In this document: piece after piece, positions 1 through 13,199 of the stretch | How the letters are laid out: each line of letters starts with the position of its first letter | Position numbering within the stretch: the stretch's first letter is position 1 | NCBI RefSeq assembly: GCF_002865645.1 | Contig: NW_020194631.1 | Span: forward strand, 1 to 64,000 | Length of the DNA: 64,000 nucleotides | Source: Hyaloscypha bicolor E | Taxonomy: Eukaryota > Ascomycota > Leotiomycetes > Helotiales > Hyaloscyphaceae | Direction of reading: 5' to 3' | Notes under the pieces: generated by a model | What the model was told of the DNA's origin: nothing | Seen by the model: the letters and a program-made list of their open reading frames with translations, nothing else | Database searches by the model: none | Position numbers and translations under genes: made by a program

Positions 1-366
1 TATAATAAACTACTTTCTAAAAGTTAGATTAATTAGAATATAAGGTATATAATAGTAAGATAATATATAAATAGTTAAGGTAAATAAGCTATAAAGTAAT
101 ACTTATAAGTATAACTAATTCCAAGAATTAATTCTAATAAAAGACTAATTAATGCCTCTTTCTAAAACTAGAAACATTTCCCTATATATTTCCTAGTACT
201 TAGCTAAGCCTATAAAGTACTTTACTTAACTAGGAAATATAATTTTATATAATTCATATAATTCTAATTACTTATATAATTCTAATTATAAGCTTTATCT
301 AAAATAGAAAACTAGATTTATAATATCTAATATTTATCTATATACTATTATATATACCTATTATAT
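1..366 (-). repeat. LTR, downstream copy (may extend past window start)
   Basis: Bases 1-366 match 3824-4189 with an offset of 3823, with scattered transition differences. Similarity stops just after a shared ctattatat word. The window begins inside or exactly at the repeat, so its true left edge cannot be seen. Confidence 0.85.
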
Positions 367-899
367 AGCTACCTATATAGCTAGAATTTATAATATATAT
401 TATTTATAACTAGCTATACTAGTAATAGGCTTAAGTAATAATATTTCTAGTATTATTCTATTACTAAAATAGATTTCTTTTTTGAAATTCCTTAGTATCT
501 TACTAATTAAGAAATACCTATCTCTTTTTTTCTAGGCCTTAAATTATAATATTATAGAAATAGTATAATATTTTATTACTACTATTTATAAGGCTCTTTA
601 TTCTATATTCTATAGCTTATTATAAAACATAAATAGTAAAATATCTTTATTTATATCTACTATAAAGTCTGGCTTTCTTAATAGCCTATTAGTAAGATTA
701 TTATATCCTAACTAGTATTTTAAGATAAAGTTAAAGATAGCTAGCTTTTTTACTTATCTTATTTATTAATTATTTAGTTTTCTTTTAATTATAAAGTATT
801 TTAAATTATTATAATTTATCTTAATAATAATAATATACTAGATATATATTAGGTAATATTACTAGATATAAAATACTAAAATAATAGTTAAGAGCTTAG

Positions 900-2500
900 A
901 ATTATATATTTTATATCTGCTTTTAATTATAGTTATTTTCTTTAAATAAAAAGTAATAAAATATTACCTAGCTTTTACTCTCTTATTAAAGAACTAGGAA
1001 ATTATATCTATAATTATAAATCCTAAAATATTTATTTCTATATAAATTTTTAAGACTAGATTAAAATAATAAAAAATTAGTATTATTATAAATATAATTT
1101 ATAGCTTTTTAAAAGCCTTATTTATCTTATTTATCTAGCTAAAATAATATTATAAGTTTTTATTAGTTTTTAATAAATTAGTTAATTCTTTTATTATCCT
1201 AAAGTATTTATAAATAAATCTCTAGTAAAAGTTAGTAAAACTCAAAAATACTTAAATTTCTCGAATATTATTTTTTAAGGCTAGCTATTCTCTAATAGCT
1301 ATAACTTTACTAGCTTCTATTTCTATATTATCTAGGCTAATTATAAATTCTAGAAACTTTATTTTCTTTATATTAAACTCGCATTTTACTAAGTTTATAA
1401 AAAGCTAGTATTATTATAATTACTTAAATATATATTAGATTATTATTATATATTATTCTAGGTTCTCTAAATAAATTAAAATATTATTTAAATAAACTAT
1501 ATAAATAATATCTATAAAGCCTACTAGTATATAATTAATATATACCTAAAATATTACTAAAGTATTAGATAATTTAAAGAATATAATATAATACTTAAAA
1601 TATTTATAATATATTTAAAATACTATTTTTTACTTATTACCTTCCTATATTTATAATTAATAATAAGTATTTTTTAAGTCTAGCTTTATATATATTTTTG
1701 CTTTATAAAGCTTATTTATAATTTTACTAATAAGTAATAATAATATTTAGTTCTTAATAGCAATCCTATTTAGATTCTAATAATTAATATATAAATATAG
1801 GCTACCTTTTTTCTTTAGAATAAATATAATTAGGGTACTAGCTAGGCTAATAAAATAATAAATCTATTTCTTTTTTAGGCTAGTATTAAGATATTTTCGA
1901 AAAACTTTAAGCTTCCTTTCTAATAAAGTATATATAGGATTATATAGTAGTTAGAATTCTAGTTTTAGATTTATATAATATTTTATTATATAATAATTAG
2001 GTAATATACCTATAGCCTCTATAAAAAATACTTAGAAAAGGTTCTAATATTTCTTAGGAAATATAATTATCTTATTAGTAATAATAGTAATAACTTTTTA
2101 GCTATTTATTATAGAATAGGTAATTAATAAAAAAACATATATTTTATATTTTATTATTTTAGTAAACTTTCTAATATTTAGAACTTTAATTTTCTATAAT
2201 TAAATCTAGTATTTCTATATTACTTTTCTAAAAAAAATTAGAGAATTAATCTAGTAAAGCTATAGGAATTCAAATATTATATTAATATAATTTAAATTTA
2301 AATTATATAATATAAAGTATATATTAGTCTTCCTTTAGTTCCCTAGTATATTCTTAATAATAATTCTAAAAATATAATCTTTATATAAATAAATTCTTTT
2401 TTTCTTTAGTAAAAATAAGGAAATTATTTTTAATATTAATAAAATACTTATATCTAAAGCTAATTTTCTCTTTATATAATTAGCCTTTATACCCGAGTTT
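900..2500 (-). pseudogene. RIPed reverse transcriptase remnant
   Basis: At 1461-1522 the minus strand reads G F I D I I Y I V Y L N N I L. Two codons change AAT to GAT to give the YLDD catalytic box, followed by the ILIYSEN-like continuation usual in Ty3/gypsy reverse transcriptases. The two catalytic aspartates are therefore lost as Asn, consistent with G-to-A RIP damage. The limits of the domain are estimates. No intact frame survives. Confidence 0.72.
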
Positions 2501-2639
2501 ATTAATATTCTAATTCTTTATTTATCTTTTATTATTTTAATAATAATCTTAATTACTATTCTTATTTTAAGGGCCTTGCCCTTTATAGTATAAATAAGTA
2601 TAATTATTATAAGATATATCTATTTCCTGGCTTTTTTAG

Positions 2640-3800
2640 TTTTAGATATTTATATACTTTATAACTAAACTTATTATAGTTATAATAAATTAGTTTCCCT
2701 TAATTAGGGTAAATAGTAATATAATAGCCCTCTTTCTAGTAAATAAAGCAAATTATACCCGGTTTTATAAATCCTAATATAGGTACTATATTAGATTTTA
2801 TTACTATATCTTTATTATTCTGGTTTTATAAACCTTATAATAGAAATATATTTCTTTTTTGTTTTTCTTTATTATTTTCTTTTTCTTTTTTCCTATTTCC
2901 TTTCTTTTATTATTCTATTAGCTTATTATTATATTTCTATTAAATAAATAGATTTAAATTATTCTTAATTCTTATAGTAATAGAAATAAGCTTTTTTCTC
3001 TTTTATAAAATATTTCCTTAATAATTAATCTCGTTTTAAATCTTTTATCTTAAGCTATTAAATAAGTTATTTTACTTTTATAATAAATCTATATATCCTA
3101 AATTATCTAATAGGCTATCTAAATAAAATATAAAGCTTTAGATACTCTAGCCTAGCTATTATTTAGTATTTTTAAACTTAGTAAAAGTATTATTACTATA
3201 ATTCTCTAGATCTAAGATAAAATTCTTTATAAATTTAATAAAGGTCTCCTAATTCGTAATATTAATACTTACTAATTACTTCCTATACTTCTAGATATTT
3301 CTGGCTATATTCTTAAAATAGAAAGTATAATATATAATCTTTACTATATTAGTAGCCTAAATAATTCTATTATTTTTATATTACTTTAATTCTATTTAAT
3401 AGAAGAAGTCCTAGACTTTTTTAATACTCTTTTTCTAGTAAATAAGTAATTCTCGGGTTTTTAAAACTCTCTAAACCAAGAATACTATTAGAAGTATAAT
3501 GGATTCTATATTAGGTATCTAAATATTTTTAAGATAATAGATTTAAGCTTCTAGCTTCTCTAGATTTTCTTTTTATTATATCTCTATTTCTAATTTAGTA
3601 ATATAATAGCAAGTTATTACTAATTTCTCTATTATTATTATTCTATTTATTAGTTCTAGGAATATCTGAGTTCTATTTCCTTTTCCTAATTAGATAGTAT
3701 AAAGAGTATTTAACTAGATACTCTCCTAGATACCCGATTAGATTATTCTAGTAATAGTAAAAGTACTTCTCCTAGTTAATATTCTAGCTATTAATATTTT
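2640..3800 (-). pseudogene. RIPed gag remnant with CCHC zinc knuckle
   Basis: On the minus strand, 2709-2750 reads as 14 codons. Changing TAC to TGC twice, TAT to CAT once and TAG to CAG once gives a C-X2-C-X4-H-X4-C knuckle, the nucleic-acid-binding motif of retroelement Gag. All four changes reverse RIP transitions. The rest of the region is stop-riddled and was not aligned residue by residue, so the outer limits are estimates set by the LTR and the RT region. Confidence 0.65.
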
Positions 3801-3823
3801 ATCTATTAATAGCTTAACTATCT

Positions 3824-4189
3824 TATAATAAACTATTTCCCGAAAATTAAATTAATTAGAATATAAGATATATAATAATAAAATAATATATAAATAATTA
3901 AGGTAAATAAGCTATAGAGTAATACTTATAAATATAACTAATTTCAAGAATTAATTCTAATAAAAGACTAATTAATACTTCTTTTTAAAGCTAGAAGTAT
4001 TTCTCTATATATTTCCTAGTACTTAGCCAAGCCTATAAAGTACTTTACTTAACTAGGAAATATAATCTTATATAATTTATATAATTCTAATTACTTATAT
4101 AATTCTAATTATAAGCTTTATCTAAAATAGGAAACTAGATCTATAATATCTAATACCTATCTATATACTATTATATATATCTATTATAT
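3824..4189 (-). repeat. LTR, upstream copy
   Basis: Direct-repeat partner of 1-366. It is the 5-prime LTR if the element reads on the minus strand. Its right end abuts the outer end of the large palindrome at about 4189, so one element probably inserted at the edge of the other. Confidence 0.85.
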
Positions 4190-6242
4190 TAATACTATTT
4201 CTATAATTAAGAATTAATTTTATTAGCTCCTATAATATAATATAGTTTATAAGTTATAGTAATAGTAATTTGGAATAAAAAATAAAAAAATAAAAGAAAT
4301 ATATAATTCTTTAAATATTAGTTTATATTAATATAAATACTTTACTTTTATATTTATATAAAATATAGTATTATAATTACTAGAGTAATTATAATTATAA
4401 TTTTATATAGAAATAGCTCTATAATTTAGGGTTTCAAATATAGTCTTATTTTTATATATAAAGAAAGCTTATTTTTAGTATTATATAATTATATAATTCC
4501 CTAGATCCGAGAAACTAGTATAAAATTTAGAGAAAGTAACTTACTATTTATATAATTTTAAAGTTATCTAGGCTTTCTAACCTAATTCTATATTTTTTAG
4601 GCCTAACCAGGAACTCTCTATTTATGCCCTAGTATTATACTAGTAATAGAGCTATAAATATAGCTTATCTAATCTGCCTATTTAGCCCCGGAATTATATC
4701 CTGTAATTTCCTATTATAAAAATAGTACTAGTATAATAGATTTTATTATTTATAAAGTTAATTCTATTTTTTAGTTAGTTTATTAATCCTATTTTTATTT
4801 CTATTCGCGAATTTATTATTATTTTATAAGGCAGAAAGCTTAGAAAAGTTAATTTAATTTCCTGAATTATTTATAAATTTATTCTTTTATATTTTTTAGG
4901 CCTTTATAATATAAAAATAACTCCGAATTTATAATTACTTTTTAGGAAAAAAGTATTATAAAAAGGCTTTCTTTTTCTTTTAACTAAGTCTTTTTCTTTT
5001 AATTATAATACTATATCTAATCTTTTCTTTATCTTTTTTCTTTTTTTTTAAGTATTATTTAAGCTTTCTTTCCTATTATAAAATAAATATAATTCTTTAT
5101 TATATTACTAAAGAAGTTCTTAAAAAGGGAAAAAAGATATAATATATATAATATTAATAATATTAATAACTTATATTTATTTAGTAAAGATAAGTAATAT
5201 AATATAGCTCGAATATAAAGGCTTTAAGTCTTAAGGAATTATAGAGAAGTAGTAAGTTATACTTTCCCTATATAAAAGGCTAGAATATAATACTAATTAA
5301 ATATTAAAATAATAATTTATTAAATCTATTAAACCCTTTTCTTTCCTTAATACCTTATAATTTCCTTTTATTATTACTAATAAATAGTTCTATTTTAAGT
5401 TTTTTAATATTCCTAATAAGATAATATAAGTTATAAAGAATATTTATAAAATACTAGAGATTCGAGATATAAAGTTTTATTCTAGAAAAAAGCTAGCTAA
5501 TTTAGATAATTCAAAGATTATAGTAAATCTAGAAATAGTATATAGTTAAACTCAAGGCTATTTAGTATCTATATCTTATATTAATTATATAAAAAAGAAC
5601 TCTAAAGGCCTATAGTAGAAATATATATAAGTTTAGGGCAAATTTGACTAAGCCTATTATAATTATAAATATAATAATAATAGTAGAATATATATCTTAT
5701 ATTACCTTAATATAGTACTAAAAGATCTAGCTTCTCCCAAGTTAGCCTCTATAAAACCTTAATTTTTAAAACTACGAATATCTTTAAAATAAAGTAATAA
5801 AATAAAGAGATTAATAAAGGAGAAAAGAAAGAGAGAAAAAAAAAAATAAGAATAAAAAAGATAATAGAAATAGAGATATTTCGAGTATTATAGGAAATAA
5901 TAGTAAGAGTAATAATAGTAAGGAAAATATACCTTATAATCTATAGGATCTATTATATAGACTATATAAGTTAAAGGAAAATTAATAGTAATTAAGAAAG
6001 AGAAATAAAGGCAAAGGCAAGAGCAAAGGAAATACTAGAGATATTATAGTAAAGACAAATATAAATATTAGTATATTTAGTAACTATAAATAGCTTTATT
6101 TTAGCTATTTCTATATAAGTTATATATATGAGTATAATAGTAGTTATATTTATAGAATATAGTATTTTAGTTACGGGCGATTTTTAATAAGATATATATA
6201 TACTATAAATTAGATATTAAAAACCGGATTCGAAAATCGCTT
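4189..6242. repeat. Left arm of a 2.05-kb-arm palindrome
   Basis: The reverse complement of this arm is found at 6273-8330. Outer ends match (around 4190-4340 against 8190-8330), as do internal blocks and the inner ends (an aaaaccggattcgaaaatcg-type block before 6242). The two arms differ mostly by transitions, so each was mutated on its own. The plus strand at about 5390-5760 keeps a nearly continuous reading frame once RIP stops are undone, followed by a Lys/Arg/Gln-rich stretch; I do not recognise the product. Confidence 0.85.
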
Positions 6243-6272
6243 AATATAGAAAGCTATAAGAATTAGAAAACC

Positions 6273-8330
6273 AAGCGATTTTCGAATCTGGTTTTTGACC
6301 TTTAATATCTGATTTATAATACATATATACCCTACCAAAAATTACCTATAACCAAAATACTATATTCTGCAGATATAATTACTATTATACTCATATATAT
6401 AACTTATATAAAGATAGCTAAAATAAAGCTATTTGCAGTTACTAAATATACTAATATTTGTATTTGTCTTTACTATAATATCTCTAGTACCTCCTCTACC
6501 TCTACCTTTACCTCTATTTCTCTTTCTTAATTACTATTAATCTTTCTTTAATTTATATAGTCCGTATAATAGATCTTATAAATTACGAGATATATCTTCC
6601 TTATTATTATTATTCTTACTATTATTTCCTATAATATTTAAAATATCTCTATCTTTATTATTTTCTTTATTCTTATTCTTATTCTCTTTTTTTTCTTTCT
6701 CTCTCTCTTTATTAATCTCTTTACTTTATTATTCTATTTCAAGGGTATTTATAGTTTTAAAGATTAAGGTTTTATAGAGACTAACTTAGGAGAAGCTAGA
6801 TTTTTTAGTACTATATTAAAGTAATATAAGATATATATTCTACTACTATTATTATATCTATAATTATAATAAGCTCGGTCAAATTTACTCTAAACTTATA
6901 TATACTTTTACTATAGGCCTTTAAAGTTCTTTTTTATATAATTAATATAAGATATAAGTACTAAATAGCCTTGAGTTTAATTATATACTATTTCTAGATT
7001 TGCTATAATCTTTGGATTATCTAAGTTAGCTAGTTTCTTTCTAGAACAAAACTTTATATCTCGAATCTCTAGTATTTTATAGATATTCTTTATAATTTAT
7101 ATTATCTTATTAGGGATATTAAAAAGCTCGAGATAGTACTATTTATTAGTAGTAATAAAAGAAGGCTATAAGGTATTTGAGGAAAAAGGAGGATTTAGTA
7201 GATTTAATAAATTATTATTCTAATATTTAATTAATACTATATTCTAGCTTTTTATATAGGAAAAGTATAACTTATTATTTCTTTATAATACCTCGAGTTT
7301 TTAAGCCTTTATATTCGAGCTATATTATATTACTTATCTTTACTAGACAGGTATAGATTATTAATATTACTAATATTATATATATTATATCTTTTCTTTT
7401 CTTTTAAGAACTTCTTTAGTAATATAATAAAGAATTATATTTATTTTATAATAGGAAGAAAGGCTTAAATAATACTTAAAGGAAAAAGAAAAAAAGTAAA
7501 GAAAAAGTTAGATATAATATTATAGTTAAGAGAAAGAAGATTAGTTAGAAAAAAAAGAAGGCCTTTTTATAATATTCTTTTCCCGAGAAGTAATTACAAA
7601 TTCGGAATTACCTTTATATTATAAAGGCCCAAAAAATATAAAAGAACGGATTTATAAATAAACTAGGAAATCGGATTAATCTTTCCAAGCTTTCTCTTTT
7701 ATAAAATAATAATAAATTCGCAAATAGAAGTAATAATAGGATTAATAAGCTAATTAGAAAATAGAATTAATTTTATAAGTAATAGTATTTACTATACTAA
7801 TACTACTTTTATAAAGGGGAATTACAAGATATAATTCCCGGACTAAATAAGTAAGTTAGGTAAACTATATTTACGGGTTTATTACTAGTATAATACTAGA
7901 ATATAAATAGAAAGTTCCTGGTTAAACCTAAAAAGTATAGGATTAAATTAGGAAGCCTAATAATTTTGGAATTATATAAATAATAAGTTACTTTCTCTAA
8001 ATTTTATACTAGTTTCTCGAATCCAGGGAATTATATAATTATATAATACTAAAAATAAGCTTTCTTTATATATAAGAAACGAAATATTAGTATTATTTTA
8101 TAATCTAGATAATATAATATAAAAACAAGACTATTTTTAGTAATTATAATATTATATTTTATATAAATATAAAAGTAGGGTTTTTATACTAGTATAAACT
8201 AATATTTAAAGATTATATATTTCTTTCTCTTCTTATTCTTTATTTCTAATTACTATTATTATAACTTGTAAACTATACTATATTATAGGAACTAATAGAA
8301 TTAATTCTTAATTATAAGAATAATATTAAG
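6273..8330. repeat. Right arm of the palindrome
   Basis: Reverse-complement partner of 4189-6242 across a spacer of about 30 bp (6243-6272). Near the centre, the block at 6273-6370 is the RIPed reverse complement of undamaged sequence at about 15560-15690. The inner end is therefore a real terminus of a repeat family, and the palindrome is best read as two copies joined head to head. Confidence 0.85.
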
Positions 8331-8339
8331 CTCAAATTA

Positions 8340-9700
8340 AAAAGCTCTATTATATTTAAAAGAAAACTCTTTAGGATATTAGATATACCTTATAACTAGA
8401 AGAGTTTAATACTAGTAAGACTAGCTATATTACTTAATTATAATAATAAAATACTAAACTCTTTCCGGATTAATAGCAAGTAAAATATAAGGCATATCTC
8501 TATAATAAGAAGCTAGTTAAAATAATATATTACCTCTAGTATTAGAACTATTTGCCCAAATATATACTTTGGATTTTTAATTATAAACTTAATTATCCTA
8601 GGCTTAATATATATATCCTGAAAATAATTCGGTACTATTATAAGCTTTAGCTAAGACAAAATTAATTTAATACCGAGTATATTAATACTTTTAAGGAAGC
8701 TAAAGAATTTATCTTTAAGGAACTAAAAAGTAATTAATTAATCCGGTATAGCTATAAGAGAATATATTACTAGGTCCAAAAAAATACTAGTAAATTTATA
8801 TCCCGTAAGGAAATATAGTAGATATTTAGGATATTAAATGAGGTAGAAGTAAAGATATGAGATAAGTATAAGAATTAGAAGTATAGAAGGTTTACTATTA
8901 AGGAGCCAGGTTAATATTAGTCTATAAATAAGTATAATAAGTTATCCTATTACGGCTTCTAGATCTATAATATTATTAATACATATTCTCGAATAATAAT
9001 TAGTATTTTTATTAGTATATTAAATTATATATAGATTACTATCCTAAAGTTCTATTTCTTCTATATTAGAGAATAGAGTTACTTTCCAAAAAAGTTACGA
9101 GCTAATAAAGGCTAGGAAATACTACTTATAGTAGTTATATAAGTCGAGCTTTAGCGGTTAGTAAAGGGTTATAATTTACTATAGAAAAAGGCCTTTATTT
9201 ATAGGCCCTTAATAAAGAATTAGTATATTAAGATATAGTAAAATACCTTAGCTAGTAGGCTTATAAAGACCTAGAGATAGTTCTTTAAATCTTTTTATAA
9301 TACAAGTATCTTTAATAGGAAGTCTTACTATAACCTAATTATTATTTAATTTATTTATATAAATATCCTTTACTAATAGATTAATAACTTTATTCTCCTT
9401 TATAATATTAATTCAATCTGCTCTTAGTAGGTAAGGGCTAATTACCTCTGGCCTAGAGTTCTAGAAAAGCTATATAATTATTACTAGGGAATTTATTATT
9501 ATAGTATTTCTCTAATAGAAATAACTAAGTAATTACTTTCTGAGCTTAAAAAGAAAATTATAGAATATAATTATATAATATATTAAACTCCCGAAATTAA
9601 AGAGCTTTATATAACTTTCCTTAAAAATACTAGTATTATATATACTATAGATAAGCTTAAAGCAGGGCTAGATTAAGACTATATTAGGGTATATTAGTTT
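8340..9700 (+). pseudogene. RIPed DDE-integrase transposon gene (copy 1)
   Basis: Plus-strand translation with RIP stops ignored resembles fungal HTH-plus-integrase-core (rve-like) transposon proteins. Around 8890-9000 it reads like the SIDGHDKLSYYGFEIY block followed by an AYSR-like motif, and around 9090 like RSDRGxETLL. The first Asp (SID) reads as SIN and the RSDRG box as RANKG, so catalytic acids are lost by G-to-A changes. It is the same family as the better preserved copy at 36626-38542. Terminal inverted repeats were not found for this copy, and its limits are approximate. Confidence 0.62.
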
Positions 9701-12700
9701 CTTTATTATGCCTTTAAATTTTATAAAAAGAGAGTTAGAAAGCTCCTATTTAATATCGAGCTTTTTTATAAGAGAAATAAGTAATTAGAGATAGTTTAAG
9801 AGGCAAAATAGAGACTAGAGAATATAATTATAGCAAATCGAGGATTAGGGAATATTAAAAAGAATAATCTTAATAGTAAGATTTCTATAAATAATAGAGA
9901 GTAATATAAGAATAATTCAGGGAATTCAGAAAATAAGAGAATCTTAAATAACTTATTTAATAACTAATATTTGGGCTATAAAAGTTTATTTATATTAAGT
10001 TCCTTAAAGGTAATATTATAACTATATATAAAGATATAATTCCTTTAAATTAATATAAGAAATTATATAGTTATATAACTTTATAGAATTAGCTAGCTAT
10101 AAAAATAACCCAAAGCCGGAAACTTATAAAGAGTCTTAAGGGCTTTAGGGCATCTGGACTATTACTAGTACCTAATACTTTTTAGGAAAAAAGTATAATA
10201 TATTCTATAATAGGTAACCTATTATAAACTACTTAACCTTAAAATTAAGCGAGAAATCTAAGAGCTAGGTTTGTAATTTAAGTCTTATTAAGGTTATTAA
10301 AGTCTTTGCTAGCTAGTACTATAGATTTAATATAAATATTACAGGAATCCTATAGGTTCTATTCTAATCTATCTAGAAAGTATATATAATATATTTCCTT
10401 ATTTATTTCAATATTTATATATAATTCCTAAGAGCCAAACTATTACCTAAGAGAGAAGTGAGAAAGCTAGACTAATACCTTTAAAAACCAAGGCCTTAAT
10501 AAGTCTATCTAGAAAAGCTTACTAATTTTTCTAAAAATAATCCAAGAAAAGTTTGAGTTTATTATATATTATAACTTATATAACCAGGAATAGGAATTAC
10601 TCTAATAGGCTAGAAAGAGTTTCTTATATGGCTTACTTATATAACCAGGAATAAAGACTTGAGTTTATTATATGAAATTACTTATATATAAAGATTCCTA
10701 TTATAAACTCTTTATTTAGATTAATTAGTTAAATCTATTTTTAATACTAAGTCTTTATTAAGGCAACTTCCCGCTTCTAGAAACTTTAGATAAAGTAGCT
10801 AATAAGTTTCTTAGCTATTAGCTAAGACTTATTAGCTAGAAAATCTATAAGTAATAAATAAGATTATAAAGTAGAACTTCCCTAATTATAATACTATATA
10901 TTTTACTATAGTATAAGGTAATTAGATATAGAAGCCCTATTAAATATAATATATCTAGAGCTATAAGTAATATCTTATAAGATATAGGAGGTCTTAGTAC
11001 TTAACTAGTATTATAGTCTAGTCTAAAGGTACCTGTTATTCTTTATACCTAATTTAATAAGAATAAGAAATACTTATATTTTAACTCGAGGAATAATTAG
11101 GACTTTTATATAGACTTAGAGTAGCGGTTTGCTTTATAAAAAGAGAATAAACTAGAATTACTTATATTATATTAATTTTTAGGAAAAGTTATAGTAAATA
11201 CTATAACTCCTAAAATACTTTTAAGAAAGCTTTCCTAAACTAAAATAGGCTAGTTTATAATCCCGAAAGATTTATAAAAGTCTTATATATCCGAAAGTAT
11301 AAGTATTTAAGATAAATACTATTTAAGTCCTAACCTATAATAAAAGAAAAGTAAAGTATATAAAATAAAATATATAAAGCAAAAGTAAAATAAAATATCC
11401 GGATATTTAATAAATAGAAAGCCTAATTATAGATTATAAGAACTAGTACTAACTAGGTATATATATAGTAATATTAAAGAGAAAATAAGGCAAGAGAGAT
11501 AAGGCAAGAGAAACTAAAAAATAAGTTAGTATATATTTTATAAAAAAGAATAAGAAGATATCTAAATAGCCTAAAGATAAAAAGTATATATTAAAGAAGT
11601 CGAGATTAGAGAAAGAAAGACTATTTCTTATAAGAATAAGTTAGTATATATTCCAAGATAAAAAATAAAAGTATTTAGTAATAGCCCAAAGGCTTTTATA
11701 AGTATTAAAGAAAGAAAGAAGATATTAGAGAAAGAGAAAAGGTATTAAAGTTCGGAGAGATCTAAATAGAAATTAGCCTCTTTTTAGAAGTTTAAGAGAG
11801 AATACTTCTAAAAGGCCTAAAAGTATAAGAGATATTAGAAAAAAGAAGAAGAAATCTAAAATTTAGCTTTTTAAGAAATAAGTAAGTTAAAGACTTATAA
11901 TATAGAAGTTCCGGATAAAAGTAATCCGGAAGTAGTAGTCAGGTACTAGCTCTTAGTATTATTAGTAGAGGGTTTAAAAAAGAAAGGATTTAAAAAAGAA
12001 GGGATTTAAAGGAGGAGGGATTAAAGGAAAAGGAATTCGGAGGAAGAGAGGTTAAAAGAAAAGGAATTTAGAGGAAGAGGAATTAAAGGAGGAAGGATTT
12101 AAAGGAAAAGGGATTTGGAAGAAGAGGAGAAAGAAGAGAAGAGAAAGGTTATAGGTAATTAGATACTAGCTCTTGGTATTAATAGAGGTATTAGTAAAGA
12201 GTAATGAGATATTAGCTTTTAATATTAATAGTAAAGTTAAAAAAATATAGAAAAAGAATAAAGGTTTTAGAATAAAAATAAAATAAAGTTATACTTTTAT
12301 AAAAAAAAAAAAGATACTAGTATAAGATAATTATATTATTAAATTCCATATTTACTTTTACTATTTATTAAGAATATATATCTTTTAGAAAAAAGTATTA
12401 TTTAGTATTTCTAGAAAATAATAATTTAATAATAATACTATTAAAAAAACTAAACCTAATATATTTAAGTATACTAAAATAAGGTAATTATTTTTATATT
12501 AAAAATTAAATTATAGTATTACTAGATATAGAGCTATTTTAGTTTATAGACTAGACTATATATAGAGATCCGAGAATATTAAAGCTTACTCGAATTACTT
12601 ATAGAATAGTTATATAGATAGCTAGTAATATAATAAAATAGTATTATATCTTACCTAATTAGGTTAATAATAAAGCCCTTTATTATAATAGATATATAAT

Positions 12701-13190
12701 ATCTGTTTTTTAAGGTATTATATAACTAGAGGGAAAAGGCATATAACTATATAATCCCTAAGTTCTTGAAATTAACTAGAAATTAGTTAATTAGAAATAA
12801 GTAAATATTACTTTTTATATTCCTAATTTAATTAGTTACTAGAGTAATAAGATTCTCGATATAACTAATTTAATAATACTAGGAAATCTAGATAGTTTCT
12901 TATTACTTATATATTTTCTTTTTATCTTTAGTAAATTATAGAGAGCTCTTATTAATATTAGGCCTAGCTATCTCGAGAGATCTAGAGCCTTTACCCTAAG
13001 CTTCCTGAACTACTAGTATTACTAATCCCGAGCTTTTGCCCTAGGTCTCTTATATAGCTGCCTAAAAGGCTTCCTATATAATAAATATTAAGCTTTTGCT
13101 CTTATTCTACTAAATAACTAGCTTGCTAAGCCCCTCCTTATTTCATACTATATAGTCGAGACTTTATTAAAAAGCCTTTATTATAAGCCT
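9700..13190. repeat. RIPed repetitive DNA, unassigned
   Basis: About 3.5 kb of A/T-dominated sequence with no readable frame. Two imperfect direct copies of a cttatataaccaggaata word lie about 60 bp apart near 10575-10650. A purine-rich tract lies at 11945-12160. Around 12500-12560 a plus-strand reading vaguely recalls a retroviral-type protease block, but one position cannot be reached by RIP transitions, so no call is made. It is probably more than one ruined transposon. Confidence 0.5.
11945..12160. repeat. Purine-rich degenerate tandem tract
   Basis: A run built of variants of aaggatttaaaggagga and related A/G words, nearly free of C and T on the plus strand. Flanking words such as tactagctcttagtatta recur just after it. 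It probably began as a low-complexity Lys/Glu/Gly-rich coding repeat in a transposon ORF or as a minisatellite. Confidence 0.6.
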
Positions 13191-13199
13191 TACCTTCTC

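Larger units (their letters stand above)
1..4189 (-). mobile_element. Degenerate Ty3/gypsy-type LTR retrotransposon
   Basis: Two direct repeats flank about 3.46 kb. On the minus strand, undoing RIP-type changes gives first a CCHC zinc knuckle (gag, near 2709-2750) and then a reverse-transcriptase active site of the YLDDILIYS type (near 1461-1522). Gag followed by RT in this direction fits a Ty3/gypsy element transcribed on the minus strand. Only about 1.1 kb remains between the RT motif and the downstream LTR, which is room for RNase H but hardly for an integrase, so the element appears truncated. No frame is open. The outer end at base 1 may continue beyond the window. Confidence 0.8.

Noticed and set aside
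12500..12560. Retroviral-protease-like block
   Set aside because: Reaching a D-T/S-G-A motif would need a change that is not a RIP transition, and no flanking protease features were found.
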